From contig NZ_FOBU01000002.1 in NCBI RefSeq assembly GCF_900109915.1, positions 48,443-112,442 of the forward strand: a DNA stretch of 64,000 nt, in the 5' to 3' direction. The position numbers and the translations under genes are program-made. This document shows positions 7,421-17,118 of this stretch, piece by piece (within the stretch, counting starts at the first letter, position 1; every line of letters begins with the position of its first letter). This DNA is from Luteibacter sp. UNCMF331Sha3.1. GTDB lineage: Bacteria > Pseudomonadota > Gammaproteobacteria > Xanthomonadales > Rhodanobacteraceae. The notes below the pieces were generated by a model, which saw only the letters and a program-made list of their open reading frames with translations, searched no databases and had not been told where the DNA came from.

Positions 7421-7906
7421 ATGGACACTGTCTCGGCAAAGACGCGATCGAAGATGATGTCAGGCATCAAAGGCTCGAACACAAAGCCCGAGTTAAAGGT
7501 GCGTCGATACCTTCACGGGCTAGGATTTCGCTACAAGCTCCATGTCCGGAAATTGCCTGGTAGTCCCGACCTCGTCCTTCCGCGATGGAATGCAGTAGTT
7601 CAAGTCCACGGATGCTTCTGGCACGGTCATCATGAATGTCCCTTCGCGACCACGCCGGCCACAAGGGAGGATTTCTGGGTGAAGAAGATCAATGACAACG
7701 CCAGAAGGGATGCGCGGACAAACGCTGAGCTGAGGTCCCTTGGCTGGCGTGTTGGGGTGATCTGGGAGTGCGCGCTAAGAAAGACGGAAGCCGTATCGCT
7801 GCACGCACTGGCTAAGTTCATTGAATCCGATCAATCCGACATAGATATTGGTATGGGTGGCATTCGGACACATCCATTACACAGTACAAATCCAGATGGG
7901 GGTTGA
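7421..7906 (+). CDS. vsr: Very short patch repair (Vsr) mismatch endonuclease
   Basis: 161 residues. Vsr nicks next to T:G mismatches created by deamination of 5-methylcytosine and so limits mutation caused by a C5 methylase. The family pattern is clear: TRSKMMSGIKGSNTKPE at the start, the catalytic Asp50 in GSPDLVLPRW, the aromatic/metal-site segment VHGCFWHGHHECPF (residues 62-74), and KINDNARRDARTNAELRSLGW near residue 100. The C-terminal 15 residues go beyond the usual end. It lies about 7.7 kb from the methyltransferase at 15619 but in the same cassette and orientation, with the four-gene minus operon between them; the two probably work as a pair. No clear ribosome site precedes the ATG. 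Confidence 0.93.
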   Translation: MDTVSAKTRSKMMSGIKGSNTKPELKVRRYLHGLGFRYKLHVRKLPGSPDLVLPRWNAVVQVHGCFWHGHHECPFATTPATREDFWVKKINDNARRDARTNAELRSLGWRVGVIWECALRKTEAVSLHALAKFIESDQSDIDIGMGGIRTHPLHSTNPDGG

Positions 7907-8022
7907 GGTTTTCAAGCACTCATACTTCTCTAGTGCGCTCCAACGCCGGGTGATTGGCGAGGATTTCGATAAGTTACGTACAAATGCCAGCCTATCAGGA
8001 TCGGCGATATGAAGCGCCCGTG

Positions 8023-10080
8023 TCATACGAATCCCTCTTCGAGGCCGCGTCGGAACGCTTCTTCTAGTTTCTTGAGGCGGAAGGCTTTCGGCGCGAACGT
8101 TCCCGTCAGTGCTGCCCACTCAACGACTTCCTTCTCCCCGTCAGTGAGCTGATCCTCCACGTCGTTCCAATCGCGGAGTCGCCGCCACGTACCATCGCTC
8201 CAAAGTTGTTGGGCGCGTTCTCGCCAAGAAATCCGACTTCCTGCCTGTCGATCTCCGTCCGATACTACGTTCGCAAGGAATGCGTCCGAAAGACGTATGC
8301 TGCTTTCCTTTATGCGAATCCAGCACGCCTCACGCTTCACCCATTCCGTCACAAGACGGTTGCGTACAAGTTCTTCGGGAATCTCCATCAACAGGGGGAG
8401 GACCTGCTGCGCGACGCGTGTGGCCTCAGCCATAAAGTATTTGGGCGCCCGCTGAAGCTTCCAGATTTCTCCATAGTTCGGTTGAACGTCAAGGTCACGC
8501 ATCCGATCGCTCATGATTGCCAACGTATAGGTAGTCAATGGGCGGACAATTGAGCCCGGATACCACGTTTGCGCCGGGATGGCGGCGTCAACAGATCGGG
8601 TCAAAATTGCGCGACAAGCCAGCCGCTGGAAATAGTCGGTGTCAAATCGCGCAGGATCGTTTGCCCAGGCCTGAATCACGTATTTGCCGAACGCAGCAAT
8701 GTTCTTCTGCGCGCCCGAACTAACCACGTTGGGCAGGCCGTCGAACGTCGATTCATACCGAGCGACGTCTGTCTTTGTCAGGACCTGCTTTTTAGGGTTT
8801 AGCACCTGCCAGAACTTTCCCGCGACACCCTTTTTTCTCTTGAGCTCAACCTTGTAACCTCCGGCTGTTCTCTCAAAATACCAATACGTGTTTCCTTCGC
8901 CTAGAGCTCCGGGTGGAGCCAATGTCTGACGGGAAATCGATTCAAGTCTTTTGAAATAGGGGTGCCCGGCGAAAAGATCAGATGCAGACACCGCATTTTG
9001 AGCATTCGCATAGCGCGCGATGTTGTGCACCGCATCTTCGAATCCGTCTTCCTGCAATCGCGAGAGCTTCATCTGAACCCTGACTTTCGATAGGTCAGCT
9101 CCCGCCTTACTCGCCCAGTATAGGGATGCCGTTGTCTGTCCCCCGTTGACGATCTGCAGTCCTTGGGCCTTCACGATCTCCGTGTATCCCGAGCTTGTAG
9201 TGCTTACCTCAAGATCCGAGACGGTGACGGTCAACCCATTGTTGAATGCAAAGAACATGCCCGGCTCGGTGCGAATGGTGTCTCGTATTCCCTTGTTTAC
9301 CTTTCGATTATCGCCTAGAAACGCACGTACGTTCTGCTCAAGTATACGACCGCCAAAACTGTCGTAGAGCGAGGCAAGGATCTTTCCTGGCATAATGCAT
9401 AGGTAGGACTCGTACTGTGACGCTTCATCGAGCCCCGCGGCCAAAGCGGGAATGCCCTCACCGTAGTCGCCAATGAAATCAATCGCGATCTCTTCCCGGC
9501 CTCGAGCGGACGCGTCCATTCGCGCCAAGCGCGCGATATCCCAAAGATGGGCCTCGACCGAAAGCGGCCCCAGCGCCATTTCCGGAATCTTTCCAATTGA
9601 ACCGCCTAGCGGCCGATCTGATATGAGATAGATGCATGCCTTCGTCATTTCACCACTTGTGGCGAATGAAAAGATCTCTCTGCAGACTGCGTGAGCATCG
9701 TGGCTCTCGTCCCAGGAAGACGCGAGCGAATCGTGCACGCTACCGATAAGGAAACGGAATGCGGCTTGAACGGTACGCCTTGCTTCTTCCGTAAGGATGG
9801 GATCAGGGTCATCGGACCCGGAAAATATTGAAACGATGAGGTTGAGCACGCCGTCGCTGGGAGAAAACCCGTAAGCGTCGAGCTGAACAACCCAGCCTTG
9901 CGAAGTTCGCCCGATTAACCTGCAGATATTGTACTCAGTAAATTCTTCTCCTGCCTCGAGAGTCGCGCAAGCGCGATCCACAAATCGAGTTGCGGTATAG
10001 CCCAAGCCAGCAGCTTGCTCCGCGTCAATTTCGCTGAGTAGTGAGTGTCTGTAGAACGTTACTTCTTCGTCCATGGGCAT
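8023..10080 (-). CDS. AIPR-family (abortive infection phage resistance) protein
   Basis: 685 residues. The AIPR core is recognisable around residues 210-360: LLEQNVRAF-type segment (ILEQNVRAFLGDNRKVNKGI), FFAFNNGLT and IVNGGQTTASLYWA, followed by an alpha-helical C-terminal half. AIPR proteins occur in abortive-infection and restriction contexts; the precise biochemical role is not established to my knowledge. The start at 10080 is chosen because GAGGGA lies 6 bases upstream and it begins 16 bases after the nuclease gene stop; the open frame extends further upstream only as overlap. Last gene of the GHKL-Z1-nuclease-AIPR operon, converging on vsr. Confidence 0.85.
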   Translation of the reverse strand: MPMDEEVTFYRHSLLSEIDAEQAAGLGYTATRFVDRACATLEAGEEFTEYNICRLIGRTSQGWVVQLDAYGFSPSDGVLNLIVSIFSGSDDPDPILTEEARRTVQAAFRFLIGSVHDSLASSWDESHDAHAVCREIFSFATSGEMTKACIYLISDRPLGGSIGKIPEMALGPLSVEAHLWDIARLARMDASARGREEIAIDFIGDYGEGIPALAAGLDEASQYESYLCIMPGKILASLYDSFGGRILEQNVRAFLGDNRKVNKGIRDTIRTEPGMFFAFNNGLTVTVSDLEVSTTSSGYTEIVKAQGLQIVNGGQTTASLYWASKAGADLSKVRVQMKLSRLQEDGFEDAVHNIARYANAQNAVSASDLFAGHPYFKRLESISRQTLAPPGALGEGNTYWYFERTAGGYKVELKRKKGVAGKFWQVLNPKKQVLTKTDVARYESTFDGLPNVVSSGAQKNIAAFGKYVIQAWANDPARFDTDYFQRLACRAILTRSVDAAIPAQTWYPGSIVRPLTTYTLAIMSDRMRDLDVQPNYGEIWKLQRAPKYFMAEATRVAQQVLPLLMEIPEELVRNRLVTEWVKREACWIRIKESSIRLSDAFLANVVSDGDRQAGSRISWRERAQQLWSDGTWRRLRDWNDVEDQLTDGEKEVVEWAALTGTFAPKAFRLKKLEEAFRRGLEEGFV

Positions 10081-10096
10081 AGGCCATCCCTCTGAT

Positions 10097-11053
10097 TCAG
10101 ATTTGAAAAATAAAGCTTGACGGTGCAGCGAAACCGCCAAGTTGGCACAGGTCGAGCGTGTAGCGTGCGCCGGTAATGGCGGGTGCGACGAGAGCTCGCG
10201 AGATTCTGGGGAACAGCTCGTTGACTTCATATGCCTGCTCACCAGTCACGACGTAGCTATACTCATCGTATGCCTTGTGCCGAACGTAGCCACGCTTCAG
10301 TAGTGCGGTCTCTAATACATCTTCCTGGTGCGCACTCGAATGCCTGGCTACGGCAAGAAGGCGATCGCAAATCTGATTGAGCGAAAAGCCGTCCCCTGCC
10401 GTCGCGTGGACAAGCTCGACTACCAGCAGGAAGAGGGGCAGGTGAGCGGAATCGAGCTGATGAAGCGATGAGATCTGAACCTCGTGCTTTGATCCTGCTG
10501 ATCTTGTTTTGACCTCAACGATCTTGTCCGCAAGTGCAAAATCTTGAGGGTGTTCGTCCGGTGCCACCCACGCAGGCAGGGCGGTCTCAATGCCCAGAGA
10601 AGCAATCAGCCTCTCTAGAACGTGTAGCTCTCCCATCAGGCCCCTGATTTCGTGCCCTTCCATAATTGACGTCCTTGCCTTGCTCATCAAGGAATGCCAG
10701 TGATCCATCCGGCGGAACACTCGTCTCGTCGCAGCCGCGGCCGTCGGCTCTTGCGATGAATAGTGAATGACATCGCGGCAAAGTGTTAAGAATACCTCGC
10801 GGTCTTCTGCTGTCCGAAGAAAGATTCGTACCTCGGAGGTATCTGCGTCAGCCTCAGTCTCTAAGGCGATCCCTCGAAGGTTCGGGAGCCTCGCGGGAAC
10901 TGACTCGGTGACGACGTCCCGCAGGAGAAGACCTGGAGCGCCATCACTCCTTCGCACCCAATAAAGATCGAGGGCGTGCTGTTCGTCTATGCGGCGTCCG
11001 ACTAATCGTTCCCCGTTTCTACCGATCTCTGACCATGGGTCATCAATCGCCAT
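10097..11053 (-). CDS. PD-(D/E)XK-motif nuclease of the MORC/Z1 cassette
   Basis: 318 residues. A restriction-endonuclease-like core is visible at about residues 165-205: an Asp in HPQDFALADK, the E-x-K in KIVEVKTRSAG, and a downstream Gln in VQISSLHQLD. This matches the family usually labelled PD-(D/E)XK motif protein (DUF4420) found next to Z1 genes. It is the most likely DNA-cutting component of the operon. Start: ATG at 11053 with GAGGA 8 bases upstream, overlapping the Z1 stop by 11 bases (ATGGCGATTGA), which implies translational coupling. An ATG at 11071 is an alternative. Confidence 0.82.
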   Translation of the reverse strand: MAIDDPWSEIGRNGERLVGRRIDEQHALDLYWVRRSDGAPGLLLRDVVTESVPARLPNLRGIALETEADADTSEVRIFLRTAEDREVFLTLCRDVIHYSSQEPTAAAATRRVFRRMDHWHSLMSKARTSIMEGHEIRGLMGELHVLERLIASLGIETALPAWVAPDEHPQDFALADKIVEVKTRSAGSKHEVQISSLHQLDSAHLPLFLLVVELVHATAGDGFSLNQICDRLLAVARHSSAHQEDVLETALLKRGYVRHKAYDEYSYVVTGEQAYEVNELFPRISRALVAPAITGARYTLDLCQLGGFAAPSSFIFQI

Positions 11054-13745
11054 ACACTTCATCCTCGTCATCGGTCTCCTCGTCTAGTGCCCCATACAGT
11101 TCGCGATACGCGATCACGTTTGCCGTGTAGGAAACCAGCTTCTCCTTTGCACCCGCACTTAGTCCCGGAAAACTCAGACCATACGCCGCATGAACGCCCC
11201 TGTCCTCGTGCGGTTCACTCTGTGTGTGCGTTTGGAGGACGTGAAGCATCAGCAGTGGCCGTGTCCGATGACTCCGATATACGTGGTCGGGAATGTTCTT
11301 TGTGCTCCCGCCATGAGAGGCGATCGCCGCGGCCTGTTCTTGGTCACTTAGGCCAATGCGTTCAATGCCGCGTGATGCGACTCGCCTCTTGGTTCCAGAG
11401 ACCAAGAGCGCGTTGTCAAAGCGCCCCGAACTGCTCGGCTTTACCGCGCGAGTCTGCTTTCCGATCTCAAGCCCGTGGATTTGAGTGGTTTTGGCGTCTG
11501 TGTCCGAGCTTGAGACCAGCACCACATCCCAGCCATCGAAGCTCCGTTCACGAATAAACGTAGACAAAGGGGCAGCCTGAACGTCCAGCTGGCCGGGGTG
11601 AGTTCCGAACGAGGAGACGAAATCCAGAATCAGATCGGAACTCACGCCGCTGAAAAGGTGGTTTGGTAGCCGTCCCTTTCCAACTTTTGTGTGCGATGCA
11701 TCGGTAGAGAGCAGCATCTTTGCGACCAAGTCCTCGACCGCGGAAATGTTTCTCGTCCTCGCAGCCTCGGACGCGATCAGAACCGATGTCTCGACTAGTT
11801 TGCCGGACAGTGAAATCGCGCGGACTATTTGCTCCGCGTTGCGCATCTTGTCACGGGCGGTTACAAGGAGTGTCCCTGGATGGCTTCGTACTGCTAAGCC
11901 GAAATCCATTGGAGTGAGCCCATTGAGCTCCATCCTGCGAATCTCGTCACGTAGCTCCTCAGTGGCGTCAGCAATAAAGCCGTACCAATCGCTGGCCTCG
12001 GGACGAAGAAACAGTCTGCAAAGGTCCCGATACCCGTCCCTGTATCCGAACCAGCGACCCATCTGTAGCAGTGTGTCGTACATCTGCGTGTTGCGCAGGA
12101 AATAGCTAACGGTTAGCCCCTCTAGGGTGAATCCGCGCGACAATGAGTTTCCGCCAACTGCGATGACGTTCAGGCCAGTGTCGGCGTACTTACCGTAGTC
12201 AAGCTTTCCGGAGTTCCTTGACGCATTAACCTCTACCACGGACATTCCCGCCGCAGCGCGATGGAGCATCGCTTGGATCTCTTCCCAACTCTCCTTGCCG
12301 GCAGAATAGTGCTTAGTCCAAGTGGTGTGCAGTGCGCCAAGTATTGGATCGCGAAGTGCCATATCAACCGGTAAGGCATGCCGGTTTTCAATTGCCAACT
12401 GCATTGCCATTAGATGTTGCGATATGGCACGAGCGACATCCCCTTGAATCTTCGTGAATCGCGAGACGTTCACGAGCATCGAGTGGTGTCTGTTCCCTTG
12501 TCCCCGAAGAGTGCGAATCGCTTTCGACAAGACGAAGCAGTCAACTGCCTCGGCCAGACTGGGATGAAGCTTGTCGACAACCCAATCTATCTTGTGCGTC
12601 ACCGGAAGCCACTCGTCGGTCTCCGTTAGATCAACGGTAAGACCATCTTCGTCAGACAGAAAGAACTCGCGCGCTCCGACATAATTGGAGGGAGGCTCCA
12701 ACCCGACGATGAAGTCGCGGGGAAAAAGATCTTTCCCTTGCCCCTCATTTTCCACGTCGGGATCGATGAATATGTTTGCGAATGGCGTGGCTGTGTAGCC
12801 AATATATGCATTGCGGGTCGAGAGACTGAGCAGCTCTCTGATGAGTCGATTGATCGTTCGCGGCGCCTCTGGATCCTTTGATGTATCAACCGAAGCGTTG
12901 TCTGCTTCGTCATCGATGACGAGCATGGGTAAGGTGAGGCCGCCCTTTGACGCGCTAGTGCCACGTATCCAATCGATTAAATTGTTAAGAATCGATGGAT
13001 TCTTCTTTATGACGAGGATGACGGGTTCGAGGTTGTTTTGTAGAGGATTTCCCAAGCTCTCGGCCCTTGCTCGGCTGAAGTCATGCGCCCGGCTCGTATA
13101 TGCGGTTGCCGTAAAGCCAGGGTTTATTTCGCCGACGCCTACTCGATCGACGTTCGTCTGTCGACTGAGGATCTGATCACTGTCGCGCCCGACAAAGCCG
13201 TAATCGACTCGCTCCTGTGTTTGTGAGCGAAGATTACTATGCACACCCGCAATCAAGATGATTACGCGGTAACCGACGTCTGAAGCTTTATTGATCACGC
13301 CTAGGTAGTTGGCGGTCTTTCCGCTCTGAACATGGCCAACAGCTAAGCCACGCCGCGACCAACTGCCCTCTGTACTCGGATCACCCGCAAGGTCGACGAT
13401 GGTATCCGTAACTGCCGCTACAGCATTTACCACGTGTTCGCTCATGCCGCCTGCTATCAGAAAGTCACGATAGCGGCGCCAATAGCGAAAGTTGATCTCA
13501 TGCGCTCGAGCTTTGAGCCACGGCTTGTGCCCGCTTGCTTGAATGGTGTGTGCCGGGCCAAGCACAACCTCGAATTCGCGTTCGATCTGCTTGGCGGCCT
13601 CCACGATTTCTGAATCTGTGGGTTTGGTAGGCAGAAACGGAAGCGCCGCTAGATCACGAACCACCTTGATTATCTCGTCAGGCGTCTGCGCAGCCCTTTG
13701 AGCCATGGCCATTCGCGCGAGACCTAGCAACTGTTCGGTTGACAT
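11043..13745 (-). CDS. Z1-domain superfamily II helicase-like ATPase
   Basis: 900 residues. Helicase motifs in order: Walker A GHVQSGKT (about 136-143), Walker B VIDDEAD (about 276-282), motif III YTATPFANIF, motif V GGNSLSRGFTLEGL, and motif VI QMGRWFGYR (about 555-563). The Z1 family is characteristically found with GHKL ATPases, PD-(D/E)XK nucleases and C5 methylases in restriction operons. It would translocate on or remodel DNA to license cutting. Starts at ATG 13745, 9 bases after the GHKL stop, and overlaps the nuclease gene downstream. Codon use and GC look island-like, unlike the core genes. Confidence 0.92.
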   Translation of the reverse strand: MSTEQLLGLARMAMAQRAAQTPDEIIKVVRDLAALPFLPTKPTDSEIVEAAKQIEREFEVVLGPAHTIQASGHKPWLKARAHEINFRYWRRYRDFLIAGGMSEHVVNAVAAVTDTIVDLAGDPSTEGSWSRRGLAVGHVQSGKTANYLGVINKASDVGYRVIILIAGVHSNLRSQTQERVDYGFVGRDSDQILSRQTNVDRVGVGEINPGFTATAYTSRAHDFSRARAESLGNPLQNNLEPVILVIKKNPSILNNLIDWIRGTSASKGGLTLPMLVIDDEADNASVDTSKDPEAPRTINRLIRELLSLSTRNAYIGYTATPFANIFIDPDVENEGQGKDLFPRDFIVGLEPPSNYVGAREFFLSDEDGLTVDLTETDEWLPVTHKIDWVVDKLHPSLAEAVDCFVLSKAIRTLRGQGNRHHSMLVNVSRFTKIQGDVARAISQHLMAMQLAIENRHALPVDMALRDPILGALHTTWTKHYSAGKESWEEIQAMLHRAAAGMSVVEVNASRNSGKLDYGKYADTGLNVIAVGGNSLSRGFTLEGLTVSYFLRNTQMYDTLLQMGRWFGYRDGYRDLCRLFLRPEASDWYGFIADATEELRDEIRRMELNGLTPMDFGLAVRSHPGTLLVTARDKMRNAEQIVRAISLSGKLVETSVLIASEAARTRNISAVEDLVAKMLLSTDASHTKVGKGRLPNHLFSGVSSDLILDFVSSFGTHPGQLDVQAAPLSTFIRERSFDGWDVVLVSSSDTDAKTTQIHGLEIGKQTRAVKPSSSGRFDNALLVSGTKRRVASRGIERIGLSDQEQAAAIASHGGSTKNIPDHVYRSHRTRPLLMLHVLQTHTQSEPHEDRGVHAAYGLSFPGLSAGAKEKLVSYTANVIAYRELYGALDEETDDEDEVYGD

Positions 13746-13754
13746 ACGGGTTCC

Positions 13755-15278
13755 CTATTCCTCAATCTTGCGCATAGTTGCAAGGACGGCGCGTGCGGAT
13801 GGCTGACTGGCAAACACCGGGGTTGCCAGGATGGTTTCTGCTATGGCGCTTGGGAGAGTTTGTTTGCCTGGCGCCATCGCCTCGACGAAAGCTGCCAGAA
13901 GCAGCCTAAGCTCGCCTTCTTCCACTTGCTGCTGATGAACCGACTTCGGTGTCGAGGCGATATCGGAGAACAGCGTCTCGAGGGGAAGTGTGGCTTCGAT
14001 GGCGAGCAGAATCGATGCCACGTCTTTTCGGCTCCCCACGGCATCTTGGAGTGCGGCTATCATCGGATGATCCCGGCGAATCTCGTATCTAACCGAGCCG
14101 CGCTCTTCAACTCGTACCCATAGAGACAGCCCTGTGCCTGATCCATGTCGACTGCCTCGATACGTATAGGGCCTGCGGGCGGCCTCAGTCATTCGCTGGA
14201 CGAGCGGCCGAAGCCTCGCTCGTATCGCAGTGGGAATGTTGATGCGCGATTTCCTGACATCGATGCTCCATTCCGAATCTAGCGATGTCGGTACATCAAC
14301 GCGCACGCGCAATAGCTTCGTCAGTTCGGAGCGGCGAGAAAGTCCCAGCCAATTACCTCCGGACACCAAACGCCGGGCGCGGTAAATGTACAGACCCTGT
14401 GTTTCGACGAGGGTGGCACCGAGCTCAAGCGCGGCCATCTGGGCGGTAGAAAGATTCTGGTGATGCGGAAGCGTAAAGCCTTGTACTGCGATCTCGCCCT
14501 TGCCCATCCTAAGGAGCTCAACCTCATGAGCATCGGCAAACGGAGTACATGCTTGAGCAAAAGGGTCAGCCGCCTCGAGCTCCGCACCATTAATGCGCAA
14601 GGTTAGCTTTGCTTTTGGATCGTCGTGTTCAGGCGCCAAGAATCTGTGGAATGTCAGTGCCAGATGAGCCCGTGCTCTGCCGAACAGCTCATTGAACGCG
14701 GCGTACTTATGATCGGGTTCATCACCAAGGGCGTCTAGGCGATCTAGCTTTTGCCAGAGGACTAGTGTCCCCGAGGGGCCAATACTGTCGACGAGCGGGA
14801 GGTGTTGAATCTCCCCCTCGTCTAGAACCTCCAAGACCCATTCGTCCTCGCTTATTACGAGATCGAGGTCCCAGCAACGTGCCTCGAGGGCGCCGCCTGC
14901 CCGAGACACAACGGTCAGTCTCCTACATTGACTGAATGATGCCGTCTTCATACCTAGGCCGAATCGGCCTAGGTCGCCGGCATCCCTAATGTCCCGGGGA
15001 CTGCGACTTCCGTGTTGCATCGCACGGGTAAGCTCGTCGGAATTCATGCCTCGACCGTTATCCAGCACCGCCAGATAAGGTCCATTGCCGGGCGAAATAT
15101 CGTTGACGATGTCAATCGACGACGCGGAGGCTGAGATGGAGTTGTCCACGATATCGGCGAGTGCGCTCTCGAACGAGTAGCCGATATCTCGCATCGACTC
15201 TAGAAGTCGCGCGGCACTCGGCCGCAACGTCAGCTTTCCTTGGCTGTCTTTAAGCACGCTTGTAGTCCCTATCCCCAT
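13755..15278 (-). CDS. MORC/MutL-like GHKL ATPase
   Basis: 507 residues from the ATG at 15278; an extension to 15374 is open but looks unlike a protein. Bergerat-fold motifs: N-box ESALADIVDNSISA (about residues 37-50), G1 VLDNGRGM (about 74-81), G2 GRFGLGMKTASF (about 103-114). An S5-like region follows, with IDVRKSRINIP near residue 345. This is the arrangement of the MORC and paraMORC ATPases, which clamp DNA or reorganise complexes on ATP binding. First gene of the four-gene minus operon and divergent from the methyltransferase, with the shared regulatory region at 15279-15618. No strong ribosome site is seen, so the start is moderately certain. Confidence 0.87.
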   Translation of the reverse strand: MGIGTTSVLKDSQGKLTLRPSAARLLESMRDIGYSFESALADIVDNSISASASSIDIVNDISPGNGPYLAVLDNGRGMNSDELTRAMQHGSRSPRDIRDAGDLGRFGLGMKTASFSQCRRLTVVSRAGGALEARCWDLDLVISEDEWVLEVLDEGEIQHLPLVDSIGPSGTLVLWQKLDRLDALGDEPDHKYAAFNELFGRARAHLALTFHRFLAPEHDDPKAKLTLRINGAELEAADPFAQACTPFADAHEVELLRMGKGEIAVQGFTLPHHQNLSTAQMAALELGATLVETQGLYIYRARRLVSGGNWLGLSRRSELTKLLRVRVDVPTSLDSEWSIDVRKSRINIPTAIRARLRPLVQRMTEAARRPYTYRGSRHGSGTGLSLWVRVEERGSVRYEIRRDHPMIAALQDAVGSRKDVASILLAIEATLPLETLFSDIASTPKSVHQQQVEEGELRLLLAAFVEAMAPGKQTLPSAIAETILATPVFASQPSARAVLATMRKIEE

Positions 15279-15618
15279 GTACCGCGTTGAGCAGCACGGT
15301 CCAAGGAATATGATCGGTCCGGACGGTGCTCTAATGGCCTTGCGAAATATACTTAAGTCTGGGGGCGCGATCAAAGATATGTCGATCGCTTCATAATCCC
15401 CAGTGCCCCGCCAAGCAAGCCTCGCGACGTCAAATAAATGGCGCTGATCACGTCCGGGCGCTTTGGTATCGCAATCGCGCCGCGGAAGGAAACGTGGGCA
15501 TTGAACGTCCGTTCCCGTTGCGCACCGTGCAGCGCGAGAGCTGGGCCGTCGTTGACAATTTCTCGCCAGGTGAGATCCTGGGATTCTATAATTCGGCCGT
15601 TCAGAAGCTCAATTGACT
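15279..15618. promoter_or_regulatory. Divergent intergenic region of the restriction cassette
   Basis: 340 bases between the GHKL gene (minus) and the C5 methyltransferase (plus). It must hold the promoters of both the restriction operon and the methylase. I see no controller-protein (C-box-like) palindrome, no small regulatory gene and no clear -35/-10 pair; AT content is higher around 15340-15440 and 15560-15620. Confidence 0.5.
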
Positions 15619-17118
15619 ATGCACATCCCTGTCGTCGACATTTTTGCCGGCCCTGGCGGCCTCGGTGAGGGCTTTTCTGCGTACGCTCCCGGCGCAGAGG
15701 CTGGCTCACGGCCATTTCGTATCGCCATTTCTGCTGAGATGGAGGTAAACGCCGCCAAAACGCTTCGACTTCGTGCTTTCTTCAGGCGTTTTGCTCCGGG
15801 GCACGCACCTAGGAGCTACTACGACTATGTGGCGGGGCGAAGGGAGCTCCCGTGGACGGAAGCGACGAAATCAGATTGGGAGGAGGCGGGGCGGGAAGCT
15901 CGACAGTTGACACTAGGCGTCCGCGACGACGATCTCTATCTGCATGGTCGTATTCGTGAGGTCGCAAAGCACGAGCGGCCTTGGGTCTTGATTGGTGGCC
16001 CACCATGCCAAGCCTATTCTCTGGTCGGTCGCGCACGCAACGCAGGCACAGCTGGATACAGGGCTGAAGACGATCACCGTCATTTCCTATACACGCATTA
16101 CTTGAAGATCGTGCGCGAATTCCGTCCCGCTGCTTTCGTCATGGAGAACGTCAAAGGCATTCTTTCGTCGAAGGTAGGTGGTAGTCTGATGTTTCCACGC
16201 ATTCTTGACGACCTTCATATGCCTGGAGGAGCGAAAGGTCCGAGGTATCGGATCGTTCCGATGGTGGTGCCGAGTTCCCGCGCTAAGGAACCAAGCTTCT
16301 TGCTAAGGGCAGAGGAGCTCGGTGTTCCGCAGGCCAGACATCGAGTTGTGCTCCTTGGAATTCGCGATGATTTAGACGCATCCGGACTTAGATACCTTCG
16401 AACCAGCGAGGCTCGTTTTGGTGTTCTAGACGCAATTGGTGGTCTGCCTCGCCTTCGCAGTGGGACGACCGATGTGGACATCAGCTCGTGGTCGGACTTC
16501 GCGTACGCCTTGCTTTCCGGGACGGGCGGGATGGTCAAGGATCACAAGGTTTCGGAGCGACTTTACAGTCTTGCTGCAAGGGTGAAGCGAGCCGATCCCG
16601 GAAGGGGGGGGCGGTGGATGCCGAAGTCCGCCGGCTGTGATGTAGTTCCTAGCCATCTCAGCAAGTGGATTGTCGACGGGAAGCTTGATGGAATCCTTAA
16701 TCACGAAGTTCGCGATCACATGTCGGCGGACATGGCGCGGTACGCGTTCGCGGCCGCTTTTGGAGAGATTCATAAGCGATCTCCGCGCGGCGCGGAAGAG
16801 TTCCCAGGCGCACTCCACCCACTCCACGCAAACTGGAGTAGCGGAAAATTTGTTGATCGTTTCAAAGTTCAGATCGGAAGCAAGCCTAGCTCGACAGTAA
16901 CCAGTCATTTATCAAAAGATGGCCATTACTTCATCCACCCTGATGCCAGCCAGATGCGTAGTCTGTCTGTGCGAGAGGCTGCGCGACTCCAAACGTTTCC
17001 GGATAACTACTTTTTTGAAGGATCAAGAGGCGCTCAGTATCGTCAAGTTGGGAACGCAGTTCCGCCGTGGATGGCTACGCAAATTGCAGATGTCGTCTAC
17101 TCCGTCTTGAAGAATTAG
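15619..17118 (+). CDS. DNA (cytosine-5)-methyltransferase
   Basis: 499 residues from the ATG at 15619; a TTG two codons earlier (15613) is possible. It transfers a methyl group from S-adenosylmethionine to C5 of cytosine. Motif I VVDIFAGPGGLGEGF (AdoMet site) at the N-terminus, motif IV GGPPCQAYSLVGRARN with catalytic Cys130, motif VI FVMENVKGI, motif VIII near GVPQARHRVVLLGIRDD, and motif X RQVGNAVPPWMA at the C-terminus. The region between VIII and IX (about 245-420) is the target-recognition domain. It is expected to protect host DNA from the neighbouring operon, and its product 5-methylcytosine explains the vsr gene. Confidence 0.94.
   Translation: MHIPVVDIFAGPGGLGEGFSAYAPGAEAGSRPFRIAISAEMEVNAAKTLRLRAFFRRFAPGHAPRSYYDYVAGRRELPWTEATKSDWEEAGREARQLTLGVRDDDLYLHGRIREVAKHERPWVLIGGPPCQAYSLVGRARNAGTAGYRAEDDHRHFLYTHYLKIVREFRPAAFVMENVKGILSSKVGGSLMFPRILDDLHMPGGAKGPRYRIVPMVVPSSRAKEPSFLLRAEELGVPQARHRVVLLGIRDDLDASGLRYLRTSEARFGVLDAIGGLPRLRSGTTDVDISSWSDFAYALLSGTGGMVKDHKVSERLYSLAARVKRADPGRGGRWMPKSAGCDVVPSHLSKWIVDGKLDGILNHEVRDHMSADMARYAFAAAFGEIHKRSPRGAEEFPGALHPLHANWSSGKFVDRFKVQIGSKPSSTVTSHLSKDGHYFIHPDASQMRSLSVREAARLQTFPDNYFFEGSRGAQYRQVGNAVPPWMATQIADVVYSVLKN

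Noticed and set aside
6931-7482. 183-codon minus-strand frame overlapping vsr
   Set aside because: Overlaps the well-supported vsr start by 62 bases, is Arg/Ser-rich, and competes with a better frame; no motif seen.
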